Source: Morella rubra (lineage: Eukaryota; Streptophyta; Magnoliopsida; Fagales; Myricaceae). Taken from it: DNA of 64,000 nucleotides. A program made the translations under genes and the position numbers. The number at the start of each line of letters is the position of its first letter. Position 1 is the stretch's first letter. The stretch is from the NCBI GenBank assembly GCA_003952965.2, contig CM025850.1, forward strand, positions 3,876,746 to 3,940,745. Direction: 5' to 3'. Positions 1 through 11,624 of this stretch are shown here, one piece after another. The notes under the pieces were generated by a model that was not told where the DNA came from, did not search any database, and saw only the letters and a program-made list of their open reading frames with translations.

Positions 1-200
1 GATTTTGGCTAACTTGTTAAAAAGTTGACGTGGCAGGGCATTCCGTTAAATGGATTGACAGAAGTTTGACGGCAGGACCAAATCGTCACGAGGGTATGGA
101 CTGAGTGACCATATAGTAAAAAAATGAAACTAGTGACTAAATCGTCAGCGTGGTATGAACCTAGTGACTATATTGTCAATTTTCCTACAACTTGGTAACT
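1..200. repeat. Terminal part of a probable foldback/MITE repeat
   Basis: The first 200 bases repeat short phrases such as 'gtgactaaatcgtca', 'gtgaccatatagt' and 'gtgactatattgtca'. This is the style of plant non-autonomous foldback elements. Only one arm lies inside the window, so neither the family nor the other end can be shown. Bases 200-700 that follow are AT-rich with no gene seen. Confidence 0.3.
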
Positions 201-714
201 ATGTTGTTGTTGTTGTATAATGTATTATATATTATTATATCACCATACATTATGAGATATTTTATAGTATGAATGTATTCCATGTTTAATATTATGTGTA
301 TAATATAGTATTTGTTGAGTATAAATATATGCAAATAATGTGTTGTGACTACAATGTTATATAAGTTTACATTTTAAGATTTAACATTTTGTCATTCATC
401 TATGTGTATGGTATTGTACATATTTAGATTGAATATTTTAATTATATACTATATCACTTGTTGTTATGTGATATATATATATAGTATATGCATATTTATA
501 TAAGCAATAAGTATGTTCTTGTTACATAAGCAATATATATGTACTTTTTAAATTTTAAAATTTGACACCAATTTTATTTAATTATTTTCTTATTTGACAC
601 TAATTTGACACGTCAACTGGTCATTTGACTTTGCAATTTTACTTCACCAAAATAAAAGAACATTATATAAATCAAAATAAAATAAACAAAATATAAAGGA
701 AAAAGAACACAAAG

Positions 715-960
715 GGAAAACGGTGAGTTTCATTTTTATTTCCCGCGCGCCCTGAACCGAAGTCTCTCCCTCCCTCTCTCTCTTTTATTCTCCGATCGAA
801 GTCCCTCCCTCTTCCTTCTTCATCAAACGCTCTCCCTCTCCCTCGAAATCTCTTTTAGTTCTCACCGCTCCGCCTCTCACCTCAGGGATTCTGTCTCTCT
901 CTCACTCTATCTCTCGCTCAAACGGTCACCGCTCCGCCCCTTCCTCTTTTCGTAACTTGT
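715..960 (+). promoter_or_regulatory. Pyrimidine-rich leader upstream of the first exons
   Basis: A strongly CT-rich tract with many 'ctccctc' and 'ctctctc' units is followed by a candidate intron acceptor (cattcag, ending at 997). Such tracts are typical of plant core promoters and 5' untranslated leaders. No TATA box was assigned. The position fits the leader of the unidentified exons at 998-1991. Confidence 0.4.
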
Positions 961-997
961 TGGTTATATGATTCATGTTGTTTTTTGTTTCATTCAG

Positions 998-1991
998 GTC
1001 GAGAACGATGAAGACCAGGACGAAATTTGATGTGGTAAATCTCTCTTTCTCGGGTGAGTCCTCTCCTCTATTCCTCTGATCGTCAGCATTTTTTTTTTTT
1101 TTTTTTTTGTGTATGTTGGATGATTCCTAGTAAAGTAGTTGACGTTGTCTTCTAATAGAATGGTTTGTTTGGGCTGTCTATAAGTGGTTAATGTACTACG
1201 GAACTCCGATTTTCGTTTTGAAAGTGATCTGGGGGAAAGCAGCAATTGTGCCAGCAATAATCTCGAGTTGTCAAATATTGAGCTCTAATCTATTCTCTTG
1301 TGATCCTTCTTTGAGTGGTATTTTCTGTAATTTTAGATTTTAATTCATTAATGGGAAGCTACCATTAAACATTTGTTGGCGGTAGTTTCTTTGATCCTAA
1401 CTATTACTAAAAATATGTATTCTTTTGCACAGGTAATCAGGATTTCGACTTAGTTAAGTTGAGTTGATTTCAGTATTCCTTTGGATAGATTTGTCTTATT
1501 TTGGTTTAAGGTGGGGTACTCTGGAAAAACGGCATTTGAATTGTTTTCCTTCTAGATAAAAGTACTCCGTGTGGCGTTTACTTTGTCCTTGGTTGTCCTT
1601 AAACTGTGCCTACCTTTCTTCCCTCTTCCCCCCTCAGTTTTATATTTTCTTGAATTCTTATTCTTCTTAATTTCGGACCTTCAGGACAGTTGGACTCTAT
1701 GGAATCTGTTCCCGATCTTCAAAAGGCAATGATCATCAAGTTCATTGATGGATATCCTTTTGTACGACTACTAAATCTTTCTGGGGTAATTGGTTGTTAA
1801 AGTAAGTTCCTGTAAAGGCTTGCTCCATGGTGTATTTTATGTAAGTATAATAATACTGAGATTGGGGGCTTCTTTTGATTGACAAAGTATTGACCTGTAA
1901 TCCATTTGGCTTTTATTAGACAACCAAAGCTGGAACTCATGATTTAGAATCTTGTTTAAAAGAAGAGACTTGTCTTCCATTAGGTGGATAC
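998..1991 (+). other. Three phase-compatible exons of an unidentified gene (5' part)
   Basis: Three short open segments, 998-1053, 1685-1795 and 1920-1991, are bounded by AG acceptors and GT donors (gtgagt, gtaatt, gtgagt). They read through in one frame from the ATG at 1008. The conceptual peptide is about 74 residues. It contains the phrases FDVVNLSFSG, SVPDLQKAMIIKFIDGYP and LKEETCLPLGGYR. Matching phase across both junctions argues for real exons. I do not recognise the family. No continuation is visible before the pseudouridine kinase exon at 2068, so the gene is either truncated or spliced to something I cannot identify. The kinase lies downstream on the same strand, but nothing shows the two belong together. 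Confidence 0.4.
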
Positions 1992-2067
1992 AGGTGAGTT
2001 CCCTGTAATTTTCGTTAGTAACAATCAGTTTCTTGAAATTGACCTAAATTATTCAATATTTATTATG

Positions 2068-3345
2068 CTATGGTGTTGGACGTTCATGTCATGCTTCAAT
2101 GCCTGCCAAACCCAGAACCACCACTCCTGGCAAGGTGCTTTTATCAAATTTACTTATTTGTTTTCAGACATATTTATTTTCTCGTGTTGTTCAAAATTAT
2201 TTCATTGATCTCAATTTCCCTTCACTGTAGAAGGTGGAATAAGAACCCATTTTAGTATCGCCATTTCTAGCTTTAATTTCAGGAGTAATCTGATAGTTTT
2301 CTAAGTATCGGCACATCATGAAATGCTTTTCATTTTATTTTTCTTTGAATTACAGGTTAGGCTTCTTTTGTATCCAACAATAACATGTGCATCGAGTTGC
2401 CAAAATGAAAGCCAAAGTTGTTCTTTACCCTATATACGTATGTGTGTATACTTTTATGTACAATCATGATATTTAACTTGTAGAGATTCTACTGCTCAGG
2501 TTTGTTGCGTACTAGGATTGTGTTGCTTGGGCATTTGTCAGTTGCAGCAGAATCTAATATTCCAGTGTGGTTTGAGCCTGTATCAGTTGCAAAATCCAGA
2601 TGAATTGCTTCAGTTGCCAAGTATGTGAGTGCTGTGCTTTTGGGATGTATGTCTATTTTCAAATCAATTCTTCTTAAGTTAAAGGCAAAGCTCGGGGATT
2701 TTTGAGTAAGGGGTCACTTCTGTGGTTCTGAGTTATGCTCTGCCACCTCATTCTCTATGGCACTTGGTTAGGACTAGATTTAGTAAGACTATTAGCAGCC
2801 TGCATTAATTTCTGTAGCACATTCTGTCCTTGATCGTGCTTTAGTCTCTTATTTTGCTGGTCTCCTAATTATATGGATGTTTTCTGCAGGTAAGTGTTGC
2901 TTCGCCGAATGAAGATGAACTTATTGCCATGGCAAATGCTCTGTCTGGTGCAAATGTGTTTCCTCCAATTGAAAGGGAAAATAATTCAACAGTCACTGTT
3001 CCAAAAGCTGAAATCAGCAATATGGCTTTTGCTGGAAAAGGGTATCAGAATAGTTGTTGTACCCCGTGGGGCACATGGAGTGTTCTTATGCTCTAAAGGA
3101 GGGCCAATTTTTCTGAGAGCTAATTTGGAGAAAACCAAGCCATTTGGTTCTTGTGGACAGCTCTATAAGATTGTGATGTCAAGCTGTCCTCCTCATTCGT
3201 ATAGTGCTACAAATTCAGAAAGAGATTCTCATCTTTTCGCTGTGCATTTTCCCCGCTTTCTGCATCAGTTATGAGGCTCACAGGGGCTGGTGACTGCTTG
3301 GTTGGTGGGGGCGCTTGCTTCTATTTGTTCAGGTTTAGATGTTAA
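2068..3345 (+). pseudogene. Pseudouridine kinase (PfkB family) pseudogene
   Basis: The family phosphorylates pseudouridine released by RNA turnover; the plant enzyme is a PfkB carbohydrate kinase of about 370-380 residues. Recognisable pieces occur in family order. An N-terminal exon (2068-2135) gives MVLDVH and, in another frame, PAKPRTTTPGK. Around 2548 the sequence reads AAESNIPVWFEPVSVAKS. From 2890 it reads VSVASPNEDELIAMANAL. Next comes an LLLEKGIRIVVVPRGAHGV segment, and near 3270 the PfkB signature RLTGAGDCLVGG. The gene is broken. There is a frameshift after MVLDVH, a TGA after VAKSR, a frame change between the SPNEDEL and LLLEKG segments, and an extra G after the GAGDC motif. The central substrate-binding exons and the C-terminal exon are missing. 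Decay of a duplicated copy is the likeliest explanation. Confidence 0.75.
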
Positions 3346-3479
3346 AGGTCATTACTTGTTACTTATTAGACAACTTAGAAACTTTTAGAACTTCTTTGTA
3401 TTTGTTGCAAAACTTATGAGACGTGGTTATTTAGTTAATGATGAAATATATTTTTTTTATTACACATCTTATGTTTTTA

Positions 3480-3902
3480 CATCAATCAATTAAAATTTGT
3501 ATTACAGGAAAATCAAGAAAAAATGCAGGTTTTTACGCAAATTTATCTATTGCAGCATTTTTAAAAATGATTTAGTGTTTTAAAATGTTGGCGCATATAA
3601 AATAAATAAATGATGGGACATGTTTTTAACGGTGGTCACAAAACGCTGTTCTAGATATTTAAGCGTAGGACAAAATTGAGTTATAGTAGCATGCGTTTTG
3701 GGTCTTTTGCAGTGTTTGTGACCGTTGTGTAGCGATAGTCGCTATATCTCGCCCTTTTTACCAGCAGTAGAAAAAATCGCTACTAAACCTCTCCCGACGC
3801 ACGCGACCGCCACCAAAAAAATGCTACTAAAAACTTAGTAGTGTTTTTTTTGCCTTTAGCAGCGTTTTTCAATCGCCGCTAAAGACCTTTTTTTTTGTAG
3901 TG
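3480..3902 (-). mobile_element. CACTA (EnSpm)-like transposon terminus
   Basis: Read on the minus strand from 3902, the sequence starts CACTAC followed by an A-run. It then carries repeated subterminal motifs of the type TTTAGCGGCG / AACGCTGCTAAAG. A CACTA end with GC-rich subterminal repeats is diagnostic of the plant CACTA superfamily. I could not find the opposite terminus or a transposase, so this is a fragment or a solo end. The inner boundary given is approximate. Possible 3-base target duplications could not be matched without the other end. Confidence 0.5.
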
Positions 3903-5000
3903 TCTCACATTAAATACCAACTATGACTTTGTGCATAATGACAACAACTATATAAGAAGCACTTATAACAAGACATGACGGCCATCTGCTCATTAACTCA
4001 AATCACACTTGCATATTACGAAATAGACACACTAACCATTTCAAAGGTAACTTTGCTAAACCATTCTGTCTGAATGCATGAACCTACTTGAACCAGGGGC
4101 AAAAGAAAAAGAAGGAATAAGCCCATTAACCTCGTGCATATGTAGAGCTTCACTAAATAAATAAGTACAAACTTCTAATATATAAGTAAAAATACAACCC
4201 ACATCCCATTAATCACTCTCAAAACTTTCAATTGCCAAGCATGCAAGTACACTTTCTCATCACGTATTATCTGTATCCCAGACCAACTACAAAAAAAAAA
4301 AAAAAAAAAAAAGGGTTGAAGGACTACAGTGAGTGATACAGATATATATATAAGACAAGAAGACAATCTGGAGAGAATGTCTGGCATTTGTGAAGCTATA
4401 TTAGCGATAACATATCTTAGATATCCTTGAAATAACCGAAAATGGCTCATGCTTTTTAAAGGGTGCCACTCAAACATTTTTTTTTATGTACAAGGGTCCT
4501 ATCTGTTTTAGCTATATAAAAAAGAAGAAAAGAAAACAGTCACGGGTCCATGGCCCTAAAATTGCTGAGTGGCACAAGAGGAGCCCTATAGCAACTCGCG
4601 CAAACAAGCAGAAAACAAATCTAACGGTATCTTTTCTATCCCCTCGTCGATATATTGGTTGCTTTTTTGGCGTTTTTTTTTTTCAAATAAAAAAGTGAGT
4701 CTGCCCTCCCAAATTTTCAAAACAATCTAATCTTAATATCACATAAGCCCCAAACTTTGAAAAACACTAATTTCCAGCCTGAAATGAAATCCCACCGTCC
4801 GTGTCATATGAATTAATTATTTATAGCATGATTTTCACGTTTTGGATCTTTTTTTTGGGCCGCCAATTCATTAAATTTTTTATAGAAATTGTATTTTTGG
4901 CTGTCAAATATACTAAATATGTGGCCTAATAAAATAATTATAAAATAATCTCCTCATCAAATTATCTCTTTTTATCAAAATAAACATAAAAATATTCACT
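3903..5000 (-). pseudogene. Cystatin-unit remnant with all coding exons deleted
   Basis: This stretch matches the flanks of the cystatin-like gene at 45105-45875. Bases 4130-4580 correspond to about 44200-44960. Bases from 4590 on correspond to about 45920-46030 ('aacaagcagaaaacaaa', then 'cgtcgatatattggttgc'). The two flanks join near 4585, so the roughly 970 bases holding the three coding exons are absent. The minus-strand frame at 4175-4280 keeps the shared phrase WQLKVLRVINGMWV seen beside the other copies. No protein can be made from this copy. Bases 5000-5900 continue in parallel with about 46150-46960 and hold no gene. Confidence 0.65.
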
Positions 5001-5926
5001 CAAATCATTTCTCTTTACTTTTCACCGATTTCCATACACCAAGAGTTTTAAACTCCAAAAATTTTGGCAGCCAAACCCACTTTACTCTTTAGGTTTTCCC
5101 ATGTTTTATTAATTAGTCACTGAATTTTAAAATTTAAATTTCAATCATTGAGTTTTTAACCTCTTTAAAATTTGTTCCTTCAGTCACTAAATTTTTGTAA
5201 ACCTCTCTAAATTAATTAAAATTGTACGCAAATCATTACATGATGTAACTTTTAAATTAATTTTCGAGTATTTGAATAATATATAAATTCTTTTATTGGA
5301 GGCTATGAGAAAAAATTCTGCCTTTGGAGCCGGCACTGATCATGACCCTTCAAAAAACCATATGAAAGAGCCATCCACCAATAGGTCCATGTTAGAAGGG
5401 CATAAAAAGAGAATCTTCTCTACACACTCGGGATGCTAATAGCAAACGTTTTACACCTATTGAATAAAATCTATCATTGCTTATCTAAAAGAGATTAACA
5501 GGTCTATTGATCCGGCCCTTGTTTAAGTCACAAGTTTTTTGCTCAAGTAGTTGTTTAAACCCCTGATGTGCACTTAACTCATATTCTCAGAGAGCTCCCG
5601 CTGCCACTTGAGCTACTCAGGTGCTGAGCTGGTAGTTATCTTAGGAGAGAGACTTTAAGCATAAAATATTTCATAAAAAGATAGCCCCAAGAAGGTAGCA
5701 AAGGACAATTGGACAATCGTAGCAAAAGGAGCACTTGACAGAGAGTAAAAATCATTACAGAGATATTATCCATCCGAATTTACTACCAACTATAGTATGC
5801 ACTTATAATTAATAAGACATTACCATCAACCCATTAACTCAAATCACACGTGCATATCACGAAATAGACATACTAATTAACCATTTCAAAGGTGACTTTG
5901 CCAAAACCATTCTATCCGAACGCAAA

Positions 5927-7204
5927 TTTTATAGTTTTTAACTTTTTATTAAACTTTACATTGGAGAAAAAATGTTCACCGGATCTTTTTCAATTTTTTT
6001 ATCCAAATTTAGATGATTCAATCCTGAAAAGATAATTCAACACGTCGCTTCTACTCTATTTAAGGTTCAGATTTGTGCGCATATAATTTTTTTTTTATAG
6101 GTGTTTGCCTTTATTTAAAAAGAATTATGGACAGCCCTACACAAATAAGGACAATACCAAGTAAAACAAAGGGACGCCAAGATAAAAAAAAAAAAAAAAA
6201 AAAGTAAAACAAAGGGATCCAAGAGGAAAAATAAAGGAGATTCCTGAGTTAAAAAGAACAAAGAAGCAAATTGTAAATAGAAATTGACCTTGTTGAACAT
6301 AAAAAGAAATAAAAATAGACACTAGCTTCAAAGTAATAAAAAGAACCGACGTGATTACCTTCATCAACCAAAAAATAATTAAAAAAAGAAAGCTATTATT
6401 TTTCATTGCTGATAGTGAATTTAGGGGTGTTTGTTTATTAAAATTTTAAAGAATATTTTTAAAATTTTAAGAATTTTTACTTTATTAAAATTTATGAAAG
6501 TTAGAATATGTGTAAAAATTAAAAATTTTAGAATGTATTTATTTGATAGAAATTTCTATGCTCGAAATATCGGAGAAACCTTACTATCCATGGCTGTAAC
6601 GGCGGGTTGCTTCGCCTCTCTAACAAAATGACCATCTGGATACTATTCACCGCGAAATGACTTCTTTAATCTCCGCCCCTGAACTTGACTCGAAGTGATT
6701 CGTAGGCTCGTAAGCCCGAAACGACGAAACCCTTGAATCTCTTCGTAGCAGAAAATAACGTGTAAGTTTGTGATCTAAACCGTTCGCGCTGAAATCAAAA
6801 AATCATCGTCTTTTCTACAATAAAGTTCCTAATGCAAAAACCAGCGGAACTGCTTCCATTTTGCAGTTCAGCTGTTTGAAACAATTCCTCTTCAGCGTCT
6901 AAGACTTACGTGTCTCACATGTATGTTTGCTTGTGATTGTGTTTTTTTTTTTGGCAGGATAAACTCCTATTCGGAATTTCTGGTGTCGTGATGGATAAAG
7001 CCGACTTTCAAAGTTTTCTGAAGGTTTATCCCCTTGTAGACTTCTGCTGTGTCTATGGCTCAGCTCTTCATCCAAACAATCTTGACAAAGGTTTACTTTG
7101 TTCTTGCCTTATTACTTACTTTTGCTCTTCCTAAATGCAAGCATTTTTTTGTTCGTTCTTTTTCGTATTTCTTGCTTTGAACTAATGAATTCTTGCACTC
7201 TAGT
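5927..7204 (+). pseudogene. TAM41 5'-end duplicate, copy A (promoter, leader, first coding exon)
   Basis: Collinear with the region upstream of the complete TAM41 gene at 55255-56443. It includes the 5' non-coding tract (from 'tttacattggagaaaaaatg'), the leader with 'cagcggaactgctt', a T-rich acceptor and the first coding exon. The ATG at 6991 opens MDKADFQSFLKVYPLVDF, then CCVYGSALHPNNLDK, the nucleotidyltransferase GS motif. Similarity continues through intron 1 and stops at the position where exon 2 starts in the complete gene (about 7204). No later TAM41 exon follows. This copy can therefore supply only the first 33 residues. It is a truncated duplicate, unless the exon is used as part of another transcript. 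Confidence 0.7.
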
Positions 7205-8560
7205 CTGGGGACAGTAGATAATGGTAATTAGATATTGAAACTTAAATTGACAACAGAACATAGTTTCTTTTCTGTAATGGGGTAAGATGGTTCAATCCCT
7301 CTACTAAATTCAATAACTTTCTGAAGACACAGATTGTAACTTTATCATTGGTGTTAAAATCGCTATCACTTAAGTAGCATTCTTAGGAAGAGAATAAGAG
7401 AAAGATCAGAAGATGCTCATTCTGGAGGAAGGAATTGATAAAAAGAAATTTAATGCCATTAAAAGCAGAGTTCACCTACAGTATAGAACAACTTGTTTTT
7501 CTCGTCTATAACACTTGCAACGAGAGAATGTCATTAGTTACAGCATAATTGGTGATGAAGTTTGATACTTCCTTAGCCCATATTCTTTAAATATTTGGAA
7601 AGGCTTGGAGTTTCGTGAGGTAGATGAGAGATTGATACAGTATGGCGAATTTCACTCTTTTTTCATGGTATTCGTATTTCTGTATGACCATTATAATATT
7701 GTTCTTTTGCATGTTTCCTGTCTGAGTCGGTGACTGTAGATCTAGGCATCTGCAGCCATGTTTACGTGAGTTCTGTTTTGGATTGGCGATGGCAACTCTT
7801 GATAATATAGACGGGGGATGACTTTATACCCATATTCAAATCTGTTATATTCCATGGTTGACATCCCTTCCTTTGTTATAACCCACCATGCAACTTTATT
7901 TTTTTCCTTCATAAGAATAAATTGGAAAGGGGAACCATTTTATTTTAAATTGACTGCTTAAAAAGTGAGAGGCTTTGATTGGCAAAATACACAGATTCAA
8001 TAGATCCTCAAAGAAGTAGGGAGTGAAGAAGTTAACACGCAAAGCTTGCTTAGGTTAGGAAATGATCAGGAGCTCTAGCAAGTATTAAAAAATGAGAACT
8101 GAAACCGCAAGTTAGAACAGGTTGCTGAAGTAAAAGGGATTAGTCAACCCTTCATGTTGATGCATCCTGTTAGGACCACCGTTAAGGAACTGAAAGGCTG
8201 TTGCAGTAAGAGTGCAGCCTACCTTTTCCTCCTGCTATATCTTTACATTCACGGTCATTGAGCTACTTCGTTAAAACGGTCGTTGATTGTAATGCCCTCA
8301 AAACTAAAAGAATGGGGACAGTAAAATTTTTGAAAGGAAAATGGATGTTTACCAGGATCCTATGATTGAGGGACAAGCCTTGGCCTCCTACATAATGTTC
8401 CACCGATGCTAAGCCGCCTAAATTAAAACGAAAAACAAAAAGTTTCTCTAGCATTTTCACTGATGCACTTGGATTTTTTTTATAATAATGCTACCTAAAT
8501 GGTTAAATTGCATAAATGCAGGGGTTCCTGAAATTGCTGAAGGAGTTGGTTGATCCACAT
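7205..8560. other. Region without recognisable gene
   Basis: No conserved coding phrase or phased exon set was recognised on either strand. Short open frames here (for example 8263-8460 on the minus strand) resemble no family I know. The stretch separates the TAM41 5' duplicate from the HAD hydrolase exon. Confidence 0.5.
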
Positions 8561-8664
8561 AAATGTTGGGCCTTTATAGTGTTTGCAGTAATTGCTACAC
8601 TGACAGTTCGTTGAAAAGTTTTCAGGTCGTTCTATTGCAACAAGCTGCTTTGCAGGTGCTTACG

Positions 8665-9410
8665 ATGTCAATATTGTCAAGATTACGTTGTATCACAGTC
8701 GATGTTACTGGTACTTTGATAGCATACAAAGGGGAGCTTGGTGACTATTACTGCATGGAAGCCAAATCTGAGGGCTTCAAACTCGCATATAAAGACATGG
8801 CCAAAAAGTATCCTTGTTTTGGGTTTGCCACGAAAATGCCCAATGTAGTGTGGTGGAAGACTTGTGTGAGACTCCTTTATCAGGGTAAGAAAATATGACA
8901 TGGCCAGTGTATAAGTAGGCATGGTTTCTAATTATGACTAGCTTGTTGCTAATCATTCTGTATCTCATTATGGGGTGATGGTACATGCCTTATGCTCCAA
9001 AGAGGCAAGTCAACTTCAATGTTTCAAAGTTTTTAATTCTGTTTTTATGTTAGTTATAAAAACACCCCTCCTTAACCTAATATAAGGTTGGATGGACAAT
9101 GATAATGCTGAAAGTAGAATATGTGCTTTTTTCACTCAGGATTTAGAGAAATATGTATCCTCTATTAGATCCTTATTTCAAATGTATATTGTTTCGCCTG
9201 CAGGCTGGATATGACTATGACGAGGAGACATTTGAGAAGGTGTTCAGACGCATATATGCATCATTTCGTTCATCTACTCCTTATACTGTCTTTCCAGACT
9301 CCCAACCATTTTTAAGATGGCTGCGTGAGGAGCGGCTTAAAGTTGGGATTATTAGTAATGCGGAGTCCCGGTATAAGGATGTGATTCTGCCAGCCTTGAA
9401 CCTGAACCCG
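8665..9410 (+). pseudogene. HAD-superfamily hydrolase (HDHD3-like) fragment, copy 1
   Basis: Two exons of a plant haloacid dehalogenase-like hydrolase (HDHD3 type). Exon 1 (8665-8884) starts MSILSRLRCITVDVTGTLIA. It carries HAD motif I as DVTGT, where the first Asp is the expected nucleophile, and later KYPCFGFATKMPNVVWWKT. Exon 2 (9204-9410) reads AGYDYDEETFEKVFRRIYAS, then a segment ending LKVGIISNAE, which is HAD motif II. Defects: about 14 residues are missing after MEAKS compared with plant relatives. Two bases are missing near the exon 1 donor, so VRDSF becomes VRLLY. The third exon with motifs III/IV is absent from this copy. A close copy of exon 2, plus exon 3, lies at 15363-16035. 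Confidence 0.75.
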
Positions 9411-10790
9411 GTAAACAAGTAACTCTGTTATGGGATTCTGGTAATTCTTATTTAGTCTATCCTAGTTTGTCCAAGTTAAAATAAGGGACTAATTGAATAT
9501 AGCGTTGGTATGAAAATCTACTGATTGATATCATTGTTATTTTCTGCGTATTTAAGTGTACACAGACATGTCTAAGATCTCTATGAATCTCTATTGTTCT
9601 AAGTATTGAAAATGTCAATTGCTTTGAAAGTCATGCACAATGTCAGAGCAAATCATATATATAAACTAAGGCATTTTTGAATTTACTGAGAAAATAGTAT
9701 ATAGCTATTTAGATGTGCTATCCATAAAAATTGTTGTACAAGAGATGATATGGTGCCTCGTTTTCTTTGTGTATTTGTTAAATAGTCAGTTACTTATAGA
9801 GGGTTATGATTAACTGATCATAACTGGAAAAAAAAATGCTACTTGTATCATGTGATTCACGTATTTTACCACATGGAAAGTTCAGTGGAAAGTTGATCAA
9901 TTTTATTAATAGACCAAAAGTGCTAGGGCTAGCTTTATGAAACTTCAAACTTAGTCACCACTTCAAAACAAGATCTCCTGAGAATGCTTTTGTTCCTGAC
10001 TAGATTTATTTAATTGGCTAGATATATATATCTATCTTGATCCTCCGATTGTTTCTGAAAACCAAAAAATTTCAAATAACAATTTATTCAACTGAAAAAA
10101 TACACGGTGCTTTCAAAAGTTCTTTTGAAAGGGGCGGAGATATAAAAATTTCTGGGCACAATGCCAAATCAAATTCCAAACACTCTTAGTTATATAAGTT
10201 GAGGACAAATATTTACTTTATATATAACATATTCTTAATTTGAAAAAATCTCTTTTTCCAGCACCAAGTAGTTGATCTGTAGTCCTACAAATGAGTGCCC
10301 GAGCATGTCAGATTTGGCAGTCGAAACGTGATTTATGGTGATCATATCAATTATCATTGTCCTATTGTCATTACTCATTATATTAATTTGTTGAAATTAA
10401 AAAGAAAGTAAATCCGAACTTTCTAATTTAAGGACATCTATTATTTTTCCAATGTGATAGTTAACTCTGCAAAAATTTAATTACCCAATGAAAGCAATAT
10501 GTAAGTTTTGGTTGGTTAATACTCAGAAAAAAATAGTTGTCTGCTCTTATTATGGTCATATTAATATACCTAAAATTTCCAAATAAAAAGATAAATGAGT
10601 ATATTGGCATGGGGTCATGGGGATCAGAGCATAAGATCTAATTGGCAATTGTTCAACCTGTAGAAGCATAGGATAAGGACATATACATTCATAATTTTAA
10701 GACCTGGAAAATCGAACGTAACACTAAACCTTAATTTCCCCAAGAAAAGAAATGTCTTGAGCTCCAATTCATAGAGGTTCCTTGTACACT
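9411..10790. other. Non-coding AT-rich stretch
   Basis: The sequence following the HAD exon 2 donor (to about 9640) matches 15564-15790 behind the second HAD copy, so the duplication includes intron sequence. The remainder to 10790 is AT-rich with no recognised gene or repeat family. Confidence 0.5.
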
Positions 10791-10794
10791 GTTG

Positions 10795-11150
10795 CAAGTC
10801 GTAGCTCATAACGACGTTGTTGCCCAGCCAGCCATTCCTGGTTGGTGCTGGCCGTTATTTTCCAGGCCTTCCTTGCTGTATAGGCCGTGTGCGCGCGCAT
10901 CGTTTTCAAACAGGCTCACACCACCGACACACGCAGGCGGCGGGGCTCTGTATGAGTTTCAAAACAGGCAGGATAAATAAAACGGGTGAGCCCCTTCTCT
11001 GAGGCTCTCACATCTTCTCCGTCCCAAGCGCCAGGCCTTATAGACGTCTTATATATAGCGTTGTAACTGATCGCACCTACCAGTCTAACGCGGCTTCATA
11101 GCACCCGGTGGGGGTGCTTGAACTCAGTCTGAGTCTCTGAGACTCATCCT
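10795..11150. other. GC-rich island of unknown nature
   Basis: Base composition changes abruptly to GC-rich (for example 'gtgtgcgcgcgcatcg' and 'caggcggcggggct') and returns to AT-rich by about 11150. Short open frames occur but show no family resemblance. It could be a captured gene fragment, a transposon piece or an old promoter. Nothing in the sequence decides between these. Confidence 0.35.
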
Positions 11151-11417
11151 ACATGAACTTGAACTTCTTAAAATCCGATTTCAATTATTGCAGAAATCAG
11201 GCAAAAGTCCTACGTCAACTTCATTGATTTATTTATGACTATGAGAAGATCAGAAATTTTGTTCAGAATTCCGGCCTTGCTGAGGACCAAATAGATAGTG
11301 TTAGCTAAGTCAATGGGTTTTCTTAGGAGATTAATGGGGTTATGCAGCTTCTATTGAATTATTTGGAATTTGCTAAATGAAAATTTTGAAAAGCTAAACT
11401 ATTTCGGATCGATGCAG

Positions 11418-11535
11418 CCAAGGAGGGTCAGGAAGTTGCAGAACGACTTAAAGAAAAGGCAGAAGAAGGATTTCCTTCTTTCAATGAGATGAATATAGAA
11501 CGACATGGCTGCATTTCACGTGAAAATGTTGTCAG
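11418..11535 (+). other. Exon-like segment of an unidentified gene
   Basis: A 118-base open segment is bounded by a good acceptor (gatgcag) and donor (gtaagg). In one frame it reads EGQEVAERLKEKAEEGFPSF, then NEMNIERHGCISRENVVR. The composition is protein-like: a charged helix followed by a mixed segment. I do not recognise the family, and no partner exon in matching phase was found within 1 kb. It is unrelated to the HAD hydrolase and the C1A protease on either side. Confidence 0.4.
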
Positions 11536-11573
11536 GTAAGGGCATATTTCCAGTATGTGAAGGCGAGTAGATG

Positions 11574-11624
11574 TGTTGTAGGGGGGCCTCTATTTAGCCA
11601 AAAAAAAAAAAGTGTTGTAGGGGG
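11574..11624 (+). repeat. Short direct repeat flanking an A-run
   Basis: The phrase 'gtgttgtaggggggcctct' at about 11574 recurs as 'gtgttgtagggggcctct' at about 11612. Between the copies lies only 'atttagcc' plus a run of about 12 A. This looks like a target-site duplication around a tiny A-tailed insertion, or a local slippage duplication. GC-richer sequence follows to about 11830. Confidence 0.45.

Noticed and set aside
1009-1257. Minus-strand open frame of 87 codons over the first exons
   Set aside because: It is antisense to spliced exons with good signals, carries a lysine run from a poly-T tract, and resembles no family.
6115-6406. Overlapping Phe-rich minus-strand frames, also seen at 48639 and 55591
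   Set aside because: They arise from A-rich sequence of the TAM41 upstream repeat and lose their frame between copies, so they are not coding.
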